Of a stretch of DNA of 5,614 bases, positions 1-5,297 are shown piece by piece. This stretch comes from Microcaldota archaeon (GTDB lineage Archaea; Micrarchaeota; Micrarchaeia; Norongarragalinales; Norongarragalinaceae), in assembly GCA_016214445.1 (NCBI GenBank), contig JACROM010000013.1, positions 1 to 5,614 of the forward strand, written 5' to 3'. Position 1 is the first letter of the stretch. Every line of letters begins with the position of its first letter. Under the pieces are notes generated by a model. The model was given only the letters and a program-made list of their open reading frames with translations. It did not search any database and was not told the origin of the DNA. The position numbers were made by a program, and so were the translations under genes.

Positions 1-249
1 CTTCTGCGCGAATTCCTCCAAGCGGTTATCCACTAAATCCCAAAGAGAAAAATAAACCGGAACAACGAAATCGCTTTTCTCAAGCCTACGCTTCACTTCA
101 AACAAAACTGAAGTTTTTCCTACCTTTCTAGGGCCATACAAGGCAAAGCCCATTCTTTGTTTTTTGCTGGACAGCGAAGAGACCAGTTCTCCCACTAGCG
201 CTTCCCGGCCCACTAAGGCAGGCCTTACAACAGGAGTTAAAGTGAACAC
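1..249 (-). CDS. Archaeal-type P-loop ATPase, N-terminal fragment
   Basis: The 83 codons from GTG 249 run off the left edge. The peptide has LVGRE at residues 12-16, a motif found close to the N-terminus of the 'archaeal ATPase' family (STAND/AAA-like, PF01637 type). A Walker A loop GPRKVGKTS follows at 39-47, then a strand with VPVYFSLWD at 63-71 that fits the second strand of this fold. Members bind and hydrolyse ATP and often carry a C-terminal winged helix or nuclease-like domain; that part is missing here, so the cellular role is unknown. The start is uncertain: in-frame TTG 258, TTG 255 and GTG 249 are all possible, and no Shine-Dalgarno is visible. A strong TATA-like box at 281-288 would place transcription start near 258, giving a leaderless or very short-leader mRNA. 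Family assignment is good; function is unassigned. Confidence 0.8.
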   Translation of the reverse strand, partial: MFTLTPVVRPALVGREALVGELVSSLSSKKQRMGFALYGPRKVGKTSVLFEVKRRLEKSDFVVPVYFSLWDLVDNRLEEFAQK

Positions 250-276
250 AACCAACAACCGCTTTCCAACTAAGAC

Positions 277-294
277 AAATTTATATAATATAAA
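277..294 (-). promoter_or_regulatory. TATA-like promoter of the ATPase gene
   Basis: On the minus strand this reads TTTATATTATATAAATTT, with TTATATAA at 288-281 as the likely TATA core. Its centre is about 26 bases upstream of TTG 258 and 35 upstream of GTG 249, the usual archaeal spacing for a leaderless or short-leader transcript. The element is nearly symmetrical, so orientation is set by the gene, not by the box. Confidence 0.6.
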
Positions 295-349
295 TACCTC
301 TTAGCTTATTTAAAGCTTTCCCTAGAAGCGAAACTACTTCAATCAATTA

Positions 350-363
350 ATACAAATTTGTAT
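350..363. repeat. Perfect 14-bp palindrome, possible operator
   Basis: ATACAAATTTGTAT is its own reverse complement over 14 bases. It lies about 60 bases upstream of the ATPase TATA box and touches the hairpin at 363-380. Such a dyad could bind a dimeric regulator, but AT-rich palindromes arise by chance easily, so the role is open. Confidence 0.35.
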
Positions 364-380
364 AAGACAAAAAAGTCTTA
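363..380 (-). terminator. Hairpin with T6 tract, candidate terminator of the minus-strand operon
   Basis: TAAGAC at 363-368 and GTCTTA at 375-380 form a perfect 6-bp stem around six A residues, read as TTTTTT on the minus strand. Archaeal termination relies on short T-tracts. This one lies downstream of the membrane-protein gene and just before the ATPase promoter, where an operon end is expected. The T-run is in the loop, not after the stem, so the T-tract itself is probably the signal. Confidence 0.4.
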
Positions 381-385
381 GATTC

Positions 386-410
386 CCGGTTTTGTCAGCT
401 ATCAAACCGG
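386..410. repeat. Hairpin, 7-bp perfect stem
   Basis: CCGGTTT (386-392) and AAACCGG (404-410) pair around an 11-base loop. On the minus strand it precedes the T6 tract by about 12 bases, so it may assist 3'-end formation or protect a transcript end. It overlaps the stop codon of the doubtful small frame at 402-506. Confidence 0.4.
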
Positions 411-506
411 CGAAATCAAAGAACACGGACACAAGCGGCCCGGGTTTGGCCCGCGCGCTGGTTCTTCCGCGTGCTTCAAGTCTTTTACTTCAACCACTTC
501 TGCCAT
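402..506 (-). CDS. Doubtful small open reading frame (34 aa)
   Basis: ATG 506 opens a 34-residue frame, beginning MAEVVEVKDLKHAEEPARG and ending CPCSLISPV. It is preceded by GGTG at a spacing of 7 bases, a good archaeal Shine-Dalgarno, and its stop lies inside the hairpin at 386-410. It sits on the same strand and 127 bases downstream of the membrane-protein gene. I do not recognise it as a small-protein family. The opening VVEVKDLKHA resembles the first strand of ABC ATPases (IEVKDLS-like), which would fit the relic of an ECF-transporter ATPase next to an S component, but no Walker A motif follows and the match is too short to rely on. It may be non-coding. Confidence 0.22.
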   Translation of the reverse strand: MAEVVEVKDLKHAEEPARGPNPGRLCPCSLISPV

Positions 507-580
507 TTTTCCCCACCGGAAACAAACCGCCAACTGGGCTAGCAACCCAACGCGCGAAACCCTCTTTCACTGGCCAACCC

Positions 581-593
581 AAAAAGGGAAAAC
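581..593 (-). terminator. T-rich tract downstream of the membrane-protein gene
   Basis: On the minus strand the sequence is GTTTTCCCTTTTT, starting about 40 bases after the membrane-protein stop at 634. T4 and T5 runs of this kind can stop archaeal RNA polymerase without a hairpin. It is a second candidate operon end in addition to 363-380. Confidence 0.3.
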
Positions 594-633
594 TGCAGCA
601 ACCATGGACGCCACGACTAAGGCCTTCGGTAGT

Positions 634-1350
634 TCACGCGCGCAGCCCCGCCAACATTTTCCTGAAAAGGACGTACCGCGGGTCAACTCTCAGTACGCTC
701 TTTGGAACGATGCTGCCAGCCTTGAACAACAGGGTGTTGAACGCCACGTAGGAAACGCTTATGCCTGCGGCGAAAGCGAGCCGCTCCATGGCGACTATCG
801 GAATCAGCGCCATCCAAAGTTCAGGGGTCATGGGGTTGACGAAGTAAAGCCACATCACGCTTCCGACCGCGTGGGCTGTGAAAGTGGCGCCCAAGCTCCT
901 GGCGATGAGGTTGCCTTTGAACATTACGGCCATTCCAAGAGGGAGGAGCCAGTAGAGGGTGTAAATCCACGCTTTGCCTCCGACTGGATGGAGGACGAAC
1001 AGCGCCATGCACGCCAAAGGAATTAAAGCAGCGTAGTTTCTTCCTTCCTTGATTCCGAAGTAGTATGCGGCAAAGAGCATGGGGCTCAGGCGAAGGAGGT
1101 TGACGAGCGAAGCTTCCTTTCCTGCGATGAAGAAGTTGAACAGCTCGGCCCCAAGAACTGAAACAGCCCCGATAACCGGGCCCAAGAACGCTCCTGCAAT
1201 CGGCCCGAACAGCTGGAACAAAGTGAAGAACTGGCCTGAAGCGCCCCAGACTGCTGCAAGCTTGATGTTGTCGCCGAGAACAACCAGCGCCGCGAAAAGC
1301 GCTATGAAAAGCGCGTGCTTTCTAGTGAATTCCTTCCCGAAAATCTTCAA
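634..1350 (-). CDS. Multi-span membrane protein resembling an ECF transporter S component
   Basis: The 238-residue protein is almost entirely hydrophobic, with about six to seven membrane segments (roughly residues 12-28, 42-62, 63-76, 84-100, 106-122, 128-145, 156-173 and 180-208, some likely merged). A Gly/Pro-rich stretch LFGPIAGAFLGPVIGAVSVL (47-66) looks like the conserved early part of vitamin-binding S components of energy-coupling-factor importers, which are usually 170-220 residues with six helices. S components bind one vitamin in the membrane and dock on a shared EcfT-EcfA module; no such module is visible here. The TTG start is well supported by GAGGTG seven bases upstream. The gene lies 51 bases downstream of the aminotransferase gene on the same strand. 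Neighbours acting on folate suggest a folate-related substrate, but that is inference. An unrelated small membrane family remains possible. Confidence 0.65.
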   Translation of the reverse strand: MKIFGKEFTRKHALFIALFAALVVLGDNIKLAAVWGASGQFFTLFQLFGPIAGAFLGPVIGAVSVLGAELFNFFIAGKEASLVNLLRLSPMLFAAYYFGIKEGRNYAALIPLACMALFVLHPVGGKAWIYTLYWLLPLGMAVMFKGNLIARSLGATFTAHAVGSVMWLYFVNPMTPELWMALIPIVAMERLAFAAGISVSYVAFNTLLFKAGSIVPKSVLRVDPRYVLFRKMLAGLRA

Positions 1351-1357
1351 ACAAACC

Positions 1358-1363
1358 CACCTC
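1358..1363 (-). promoter_or_regulatory. Shine-Dalgarno that fixes a TTG start
   Basis: GAGGTG on the minus strand matches the archaeal anti-Shine-Dalgarno and lies seven bases before TTG 1350, so it decides the start of the membrane-protein gene. TTGAG at 1367-1363 overlaps this site and can pair with CTCAA at 1378-1374 around a six-base loop; CAC at 1380-1378 could alternatively or additionally pair with its GTG. Folding could therefore limit access to the site. Confidence 0.65.
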
Positions 1364-1401
1364 TCAAATAGAATTGAGTGTTTTTAGCGTGAGGGAGTTA
1401 T

Positions 1402-2220
1402 TTAAGTTTTGCCAGCAGCTGTTTCCTGCACTACTTCCTCGGCGTACTCTTCCTGCAGCTTACCAGTTATCTCGCCTGTTTTGAACGCCATCTCGTCCAC
1501 TTTCACTATGGGAACTATTTCCTTGAGCGTTCCGGTAATGAAGACTTCGTCAGCCAAGTAGAGGCTCTTTATCCTGAGCTTTCCTTCCTTCACTGCCAAA
1601 CCCATCTTCTTCGCGAGCCCGATAACCACTTTGCGGGTTATGCCGTGAAGCACGTCGTTTTTAGGTGAAAAGATTTCCCGGTCCTTCACGCAGAAAACAT
1701 TCGAGGTGGTCCCTTCCAGAACCATGCCGCAGTTGGTGAAGAATGCCTCGTCAAAGCCTTTTTCCGCTGCCTGTTTCTGCGCTATCATGCTCGTCATGCA
1801 GTTGAGCGACTTCGCGACTGCCAAGTCCCGGTGGAACGGCACGGTCAGGGCAGTCATCGATTCCGCTTTTGCAGGGGCGGGCCGCGCCAAAACAACCAGT
1901 GAAGGCGAAGTGGATCCCCAGTTGTTTTTTCCGCCGGCGGTTATGGTGACGCGCATCGCAGCTTCTTTCAGGTCGTTTCCTTCCAACGTTGAATAAACCG
2001 CTTCCTTCACCTGTTTTTTCGAGTAGGGGGTGTTGATTTCCAACGCTTTGAGCGAGTCTATTATCCGCTCGATGTGTTCATCAAGACGGAACACCACGCC
2101 GTCGTAAGCCCGAAGGGTCTCGTAAGCCCCGTAGCCGTACAGGAGTGCCGAGTCAAGCACGCTTATCTTCGCGTCGTCCTCGTCGAACAGCTTCTCATTC
2201 AAAAAGATTTTTTTCGCCAT
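1402..2220 (-). CDS. Fold-type IV PLP aminotransferase/lyase (IlvE/PabC/Dat family)
   Basis: This 272-residue protein, counted from ATG 2220, has the full family layout. It has an N-terminal domain with SALLYGYGAYETLRAYDG and a FRLDEHIERI helix (about 44-53). The PLP lysine is in AKSLNCMTSMIAQKQA (about K137). VLEGTTSNVF (about 167-176) carries the Glu that contacts the PLP ring nitrogen. HGITR (about 192-196) and ADEVFITGT (about 223-231) bind the phosphate. The family includes branched-chain aminotransferase, D-amino-acid aminotransferase and 4-amino-4-deoxychorismate lyase (PabC), which releases p-aminobenzoate for folate synthesis. Motifs alone do not separate these. Adjacent ThyX-like and FolC genes favour a PabC-like role; general annotation would be IlvE-like. 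A TTG directly before the ATG could also start it. No strong Shine-Dalgarno is visible. It follows thyX by 78 bases on the same strand. Confidence 0.88.
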   Translation of the reverse strand: MAKKIFLNEKLFDEDDAKISVLDSALLYGYGAYETLRAYDGVVFRLDEHIERIIDSLKALEINTPYSKKQVKEAVYSTLEGNDLKEAAMRVTITAGGKNNWGSTSPSLVVLARPAPAKAESMTALTVPFHRDLAVAKSLNCMTSMIAQKQAAEKGFDEAFFTNCGMVLEGTTSNVFCVKDREIFSPKNDVLHGITRKVVIGLAKKMGLAVKEGKLRIKSLYLADEVFITGTLKEIVPIVKVDEMAFKTGEITGKLQEEYAEEVVQETAAGKT

Positions 2221-2223
2221 CAA

Positions 2224-2322
2224 AATTCAACCGCACTTTTCCTTCACTTCATTCCACCGCCGGAAAAATGTTTTCCACCGGCTTCGACGAATTTCAATTC
2301 AACCGTACTTTTCCTTCACTTC
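2224..2322. repeat. 27-bp direct repeat pair: thyX 3' end copied into the spacer
   Basis: Bases 2224-2250 and 2296-2322 are identical except at one position (C2234 versus T2306). The right copy encodes the last residues and stop of the ThyX-like protein (KEVKEKYG-stop); the left copy would read EVKEKCG-stop and ends just before the aminotransferase ATG. The offset is 72 bases. The sequence between the copies is not duplicated. Confidence 0.75.
2259..2282. repeat. Hairpin in the thyX-aminotransferase spacer
   Basis: GCCGG (2259-2263) pairs with CCGGC (2278-2282), and the A-run at 2264-2267 pairs with TTTT (2271-2274), leaving CCA bulged. A competing 6-bp stem GGAAAA/TTTTCC is also possible. 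It lies between the two copies of the 27-bp repeat and could mark an RNA processing or attenuation point between the two genes. Confidence 0.4.
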
Positions 2323-3885
2323 CTTCATCCTTTCGTCTATCCGCTTCTCGGACTCCATCCGCTCCAGGCCGTGCGACTTGAGGTCCACGAAACGCATGTA
2401 TTTGGCGAGGGAAGGGTGCACCCGTTGTATTTCGTGGAACATCTTCTGCGCAACCCGTCGGTAGTCGGCGTGGCCCTGCACTCCCGCCCGCAGTTCGATA
2501 AGGTGGAAGGCTTCCCGCAGATTGAGCGTGAAATACCACTGCATTTTGAAGGCCATCGGTACGACGTACTGCGCTTGAAGCGGGTTTTCCTTGAACACGT
2601 CATAGGCTTCTTTCGCTTGGTTTATTGCTCCAACGAACTTGTCCTCCGCGCCAGCATCAATGATTTCAGTAGGCAAATCAAAACCATGTGCGGTGCCAAG
2701 AGGTTGGCGGACTTGTGTGAGGATGCGGTGGCGGTGGAGGTCGCGGAATGCGCCGTAGTTTGCCTGAATGCTGAAAGTGTATTGGGCGTTTTCGAAAGCG
2801 CGGCCGGGCTTGTGCCTCCGGTTCTGGCGGTGGCCGCAATAAGCGTCGAGAATTTGTTGTTTTTGTTCCTGCGAAAGCGTTGAAACGTGTTTTTTGATTG
2901 AAGCAAGGTCGGCGTTGGATGCCTCGTAAAGGATTGCGGCAACTATTTTGTCTTCAGCGTTTTCGTCGTATTCCACAAGAACCACTTCCTCGGTTTGAGT
3001 TGAAGGGCACACTTGCAGTGAAGAAATGTTTTCCGTTGTTTTCCTGAGGAAGTCCTGCGTTGCCTTTCCGTACTTGTCGTCGCTCCTCTTGACAAAGGAG
3101 GGAATCACCTTGGAAAGCTCTTCCTGCATCTGGCTTGCGAGGCAGCTGCTTTCCTGAAGAGGCGAAGCGTACATTCTCGTGAGAAGGTATTCGAACGAGC
3201 GGCCGTTTCCATACAGCCCGGTGTTGGTGAGGGTGGAAGCGGGCAGAAGCCCCCGGAGGAGGTCGAATACTTTGGCCTTTACAGCAGATGCGTAGGCGCG
3301 GTCGGACGCATCCCCTTTAGGGAAGCGGTCCTGAACGTACTTGTTCAACGGCTCCTGAAGGGAAGCGTAGGTGTCGAACAACGCGTCGCACGCTTTCTCG
3401 TACGCCGAAGCATCCTGCGCCATCAAAACCTGTTCACGGTAGTAGGCGTATTTCCCGTTCTTCTTCTCGTGGAAAGGAACGTAACGGGTGCTTTTCTCCA
3501 GCGGAGATATTCCCAGCCTTGCGTCCTGTATTGTTTTTGTAGCGATGTTGGAAATGTTCTCGCACGCGATGTGCGCGCCGCCCAACTCCGCAACTGAGTC
3601 GTCCCCGAAACCTACCAGCACCCGGTCGTAGAACTCTTCCGCCTTGCGTATTGCAACGGTCTCGTCCTGCTTTGGCGTGGAAACTATCTGGTCGAAAGAG
3701 AAGTCTTTGGATTGGATGAACTCGTCCAAAAGGAGCCGCCTCAAGCTCTTGGTGGAGCGGCTGTACCTCGAGAAGAGCGCTCCCTTGACCACCTCTGGCA
3801 AATTGCGAAGAGCGAAAACGTCCCGGTCCAAATTCGTAAAGTAGGGCTTGAGGATCCTTGCTTCAGTTTCGTCAAATTCCCCCAT
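2299..3885 (-). CDS. thyX: Tandem-domain ThyX-like (FAD-dependent thymidylate synthase family) protein
   Basis: This protein has 528 residues from ATG 3885, about twice a normal ThyX (220-250). ThyX makes dTMP from dUMP with methylene-tetrahydrofolate and FAD, usually as a homotetramer with active sites between subunits. The N-terminal half contains RYSRSTKSLRRLLLDEF (about 40-56), then ISPLEKSTRYVPF (about 126-138), which keeps the S-x-x-E-x-S-x-R-Y part of the signature but has ARL instead of RHR. It continues with RGLLP and NGRSFEYLLTR (about 211-237). The C-terminal half has FRDLHRHRILTQ (about 380-391), with RHR at 385-387 but without the S-x-N-E-x-S-x-R-Y part, followed by NLREAFHLIELR (about 455-466). 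A fused pseudo-dimer with one composite site type is plausible; an altered reaction or a non-catalytic role is possible. The frame extends to TTG 3969, but those codons lie in promoter repeats, and ATG 3885 sits 26 bases from a TATA-like box. The family call is good, the activity less sure. Confidence 0.8.
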   Translation of the reverse strand: MGEFDETEARILKPYFTNLDRDVFALRNLPEVVKGALFSRYSRSTKSLRRLLLDEFIQSKDFSFDQIVSTPKQDETVAIRKAEEFYDRVLVGFGDDSVAELGGAHIACENISNIATKTIQDARLGISPLEKSTRYVPFHEKKNGKYAYYREQVLMAQDASAYEKACDALFDTYASLQEPLNKYVQDRFPKGDASDRAYASAVKAKVFDLLRGLLPASTLTNTGLYGNGRSFEYLLTRMYASPLQESSCLASQMQEELSKVIPSFVKRSDDKYGKATQDFLRKTTENISSLQVCPSTQTEEVVLVEYDENAEDKIVAAILYEASNADLASIKKHVSTLSQEQKQQILDAYCGHRQNRRHKPGRAFENAQYTFSIQANYGAFRDLHRHRILTQVRQPLGTAHGFDLPTEIIDAGAEDKFVGAINQAKEAYDVFKENPLQAQYVVPMAFKMQWYFTLNLREAFHLIELRAGVQGHADYRRVAQKMFHEIQRVHPSLAKYMRFVDLKSHGLERMESEKRIDERMKEVKEKYG

Positions 3886-3907
3886 AGTTGTTTTAAGACA
3901 GGAAAGC

Positions 3908-3914
3908 AATAAAA
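3908..3914 (-). promoter_or_regulatory. TATA-like box of thyX
   Basis: TTTTATT on the minus strand is centred about 26 bases upstream of ATG 3885, suiting a leaderless transcript; no Shine-Dalgarno precedes the ATG. The palindromic TTTAAA at 3946-3951 is an alternative box giving a leader of about 35-40 bases. Confidence 0.45.
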
Positions 3915-3999
3915 CAGTATCCCCCTCAAAGCAAGTTTTCGGGGGTTTAAAGACAGGGCGAAACAACAAAACAGTGTCCTCTCGTCAAAGGGCTTTCGG

Positions 4000-4005
4000 T
4001 TTAAA
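4000..4005 (+). promoter_or_regulatory. TATA-like box of folC
   Basis: TTTAAA is centred about 27 bases before ATG 4030, as expected for an archaeal leaderless mRNA. No clear Shine-Dalgarno stands before the ATG, which supports leaderless initiation. The same box is repeated at 3946-3951 and, degenerate, at 3891-3896. Confidence 0.5.
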
Positions 4006-4029
4006 GAGATGGGGCGACAATAAGACAAT

Positions 4030-5184
4030 ATGGCTTTCCTCGATACTCTTGAAGTGCCGCAAACGTGGACGCTCGCAAGAATGAAACGTTTGGTAGGGAA
4101 GAGCGGGCTCGACTTGACGCATTTGAACGCGGTTTTGGTTGGCGGAACAAACGGCAAAGGCAGCGTGTGCGCGCTGGTTGAAAGGGCACTGCGGGAAGAA
4201 GGGTACCGGACAGGATTGTATACTTCGCCCCACCTGTTGGACGTAAAGGAAAGGCTGCAAATCAGCGGAAAGAAAATCAGCGCCGGAAAGTTCAGGGCGC
4301 TCGAGGAATGGGTAAAGCCTTTCGTACTGGCGGAGAAGGCGAGTTATTTCGAAGCAATCACGTTGATGGCGCTAAAGTATTTTATCGACGAAAAAGCGGA
4401 GTGGGCTGTTGCGGAAGTGGGAATGGGCGGCAGGCTGGACGCAACCAACGTGCTTGTACCCAAGGTGGCGGCGATAACGAACATTTCGTTGGAGCACACC
4501 GAGAACCTTGGCAATACGATTCCGGAGATAGCGCGCGAGAAAGCAGGCATAATCAAACGCGGCGCGTGGGCGGTTGTCACTGGAGCGAAAGGAACTGCGC
4601 TGGAGGAGATAAGGAAGAAGGCCGGAAAGGAAGGGGTCAAAACAATCGTCGTGGAAACAGGAAAAAACAAAACCAAAACCGGGCTGAAAGGCGAATTCCA
4701 GAAGGAAAACGCCGGAGTTGCGGTCTGCATCCTGAACGCGCTGCGCGAAAACGGCGTGAAGATAAGCGCAAAGGCGCAGCAGGCTGGTTTAAAGAAGGCG
4801 GAGTGGCCCGGCCGTTTCCAGAAGATTGGGAATTTTTTGGTGGACGGGGCGCACAACCCTGCGGGAATCAAAGCTTTGCTGGAATCGCTTCCTGAAAAAA
4901 GGATGAACTTGGTTTTCGGCGTTTTGGCGGACAAGGATTACAAGGAAATGACGAGGATTTTGGCGGGTAGGAAGTGGCTGAATGTTTGGCTGGTTGAACC
5001 GAAAACAGACCGTGCGTTGGAACTGAAAAAGCTGGAAAAGGCGTTCAAAACCAAAAACGTGTCTTTCGAGGAATGCGGAAGCGTAAAGGAAGCCCTCGCG
5101 AAGGCGGGAAAGGTGGAAACATTGGTCTGCGGCTCCTTTTTCGTTGCAGCTGAAGCCCTGAAGGCGTTGGGCTGGAAGCAGTAG
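4030..5184 (+). CDS. folC: Folylpolyglutamate/dihydrofolate synthase family (FolC)
   Basis: FolC joins glutamate to folates (and in some organisms to dihydropteroate) with ATP, keeping the cofactor in the cell and fit for folate enzymes. The 384-residue protein shows the Mur-ligase-family order: P-loop VGGTNGKGS (37-45), YTSPHL (64-69), YFEAITLMAL (106-115), AEVGMGGRLDATN (128-140), ITNISLEHTENLG (149-161), IAREKAGIIK (167-176), EWPGRFQ (258-264), VDGAHNPAG (271-279), VFGVLADKD (295-303) and CGSFFVAAE (367-375). It is shorter than the usual 420-430 residues, mostly through compact linkers. The usual SLDH motif reads SLEH (153-156), a conservative Asp-to-Glu change next to the conserved His. 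The gene is divergent from thyX and shares the repeated promoter region. The start is ATG 4030, about 27 bases after a TATA-like box. Mono- versus polyglutamylation cannot be decided from sequence. Confidence 0.95.
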   Translation: MAFLDTLEVPQTWTLARMKRLVGKSGLDLTHLNAVLVGGTNGKGSVCALVERALREEGYRTGLYTSPHLLDVKERLQISGKKISAGKFRALEEWVKPFVLAEKASYFEAITLMALKYFIDEKAEWAVAEVGMGGRLDATNVLVPKVAAITNISLEHTENLGNTIPEIAREKAGIIKRGAWAVVTGAKGTALEEIRKKAGKEGVKTIVVETGKNKTKTGLKGEFQKENAGVAVCILNALRENGVKISAKAQQAGLKKAEWPGRFQKIGNFLVDGAHNPAGIKALLESLPEKRMNLVFGVLADKDYKEMTRILAGRKWLNVWLVEPKTDRALELKKLEKAFKTKNVSFEECGSVKEALAKAGKVETLVCGSFFVAAEALKALGWKQ

Positions 5185-5244
5185 CAAGAACGCGCGGAAA
5201 ACAGACGCTACGGTTCGGTTGATTTCGCCGCAAATAATCGCGCA

Positions 5245-5250
5245 TATAAA
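5245..5250 (+). promoter_or_regulatory. TATA box of the right-edge repeat-protein gene
   Basis: TATAAA within an AT-rich stretch would start transcription near 5272-5276, giving a leader of about 22-26 bases before ATG 5298. The gene therefore probably has its own promoter and is not co-transcribed with folC, which ends at 5184. Confidence 0.5.
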
Positions 5251-5284
5251 CAATCAAAAATAAAGAAAAGGTACAGGGAAAGCA

Positions 5285-5290
5285 AGGTAG
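5285..5290 (+). promoter_or_regulatory. Shine-Dalgarno-like site
   Basis: AGGTAG lies seven bases upstream of ATG 5298 and matches the archaeal AGGTG core with one change; it supports that ATG as start. Confidence 0.45.
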
Positions 5291-5297
5291 TTTCTTG

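Larger units (their letters stand above)
250..633. other. Intergenic stretch without a convincing long gene
   Basis: These 384 bases separate the ATPase start from the membrane-protein stop. From left to right they hold an AT-rich promoter, a 14-bp palindrome, a hairpin with a T6 loop on the minus strand, a 7-bp-stem hairpin, a GC-rich stem (435-440 with 448-454, one bulged base) and a T-rich tract near 581-593. I tested the GC-rich part for tRNA features and found no T-arm consensus or matching acceptor arms. The plus-strand reading frame through this region and into the next gene is antisense to real coding and looks like a shadow. One small minus-strand frame is listed separately with low confidence. 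Confidence 0.6.
3891..4042. repeat. Imperfect ~55-bp tandem repeats in the thyX-folC divergent promoter region
   Basis: Three units begin with TTTTAAGACAGG (3891), TTTAAAGACAGGG (3946) and TTTAAAGAGATGGGG (4000), spaced 55 and 54 bases. Each also carries a second shared block: AAAACAGTATCC (3911), AAAACAGTGTCC (3968) and a diverged AAGACAATATGG (4022). The first two units look roughly three-quarters identical by eye with small gaps; the third is recognisable only in its first ~40 bases, running into the first folC codons. The folC ATG occupies the same place in the unit as ATC 3919 and GTC 3976, which suggests the folC promoter-start module was duplicated leftward. Confidence 0.65.

Noticed and set aside
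420..560. Possible tRNA (GCTAGCCCAGTTGGCGG looks like a D-arm on the minus strand)
   Set aside because: No matching D-stem, no T-arm consensus and no acceptor stem partner at the right distance.
392..1026. Plus-strand reading frames opposite the membrane protein
   Set aside because: They are Arg/Pro/His-rich, low-complexity translations antisense to a gene with clear membrane segments and a strong ribosome site; they look like shadows.
2074..2883. Long plus-strand frame (269 codons) across the aminotransferase start and the ThyX 3' half
   Set aside because: It is antisense to two recognised protein families and shows no domain of its own.
3886..3969. Longer N-terminus of the ThyX-like protein from TTG 3969
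   Set aside because: The extra codons lie in the repeated promoter units, read Cys/Leu-rich peptide unlike the family, and would span the likely TATA box.
3891..4042. CRISPR-like array
   Set aside because: The copies are imperfect, adjacent and promoter-bearing, without uniform spacers between identical repeats.
4344..4934. Minus-strand frame inside folC
   Set aside because: It is the antisense of a complete FolC with all family motifs.
5216..5230. TTGATTTCGCCG shared with the minus strand near 410-420
   Set aside because: A single 12-base match without surrounding similarity is likely chance.
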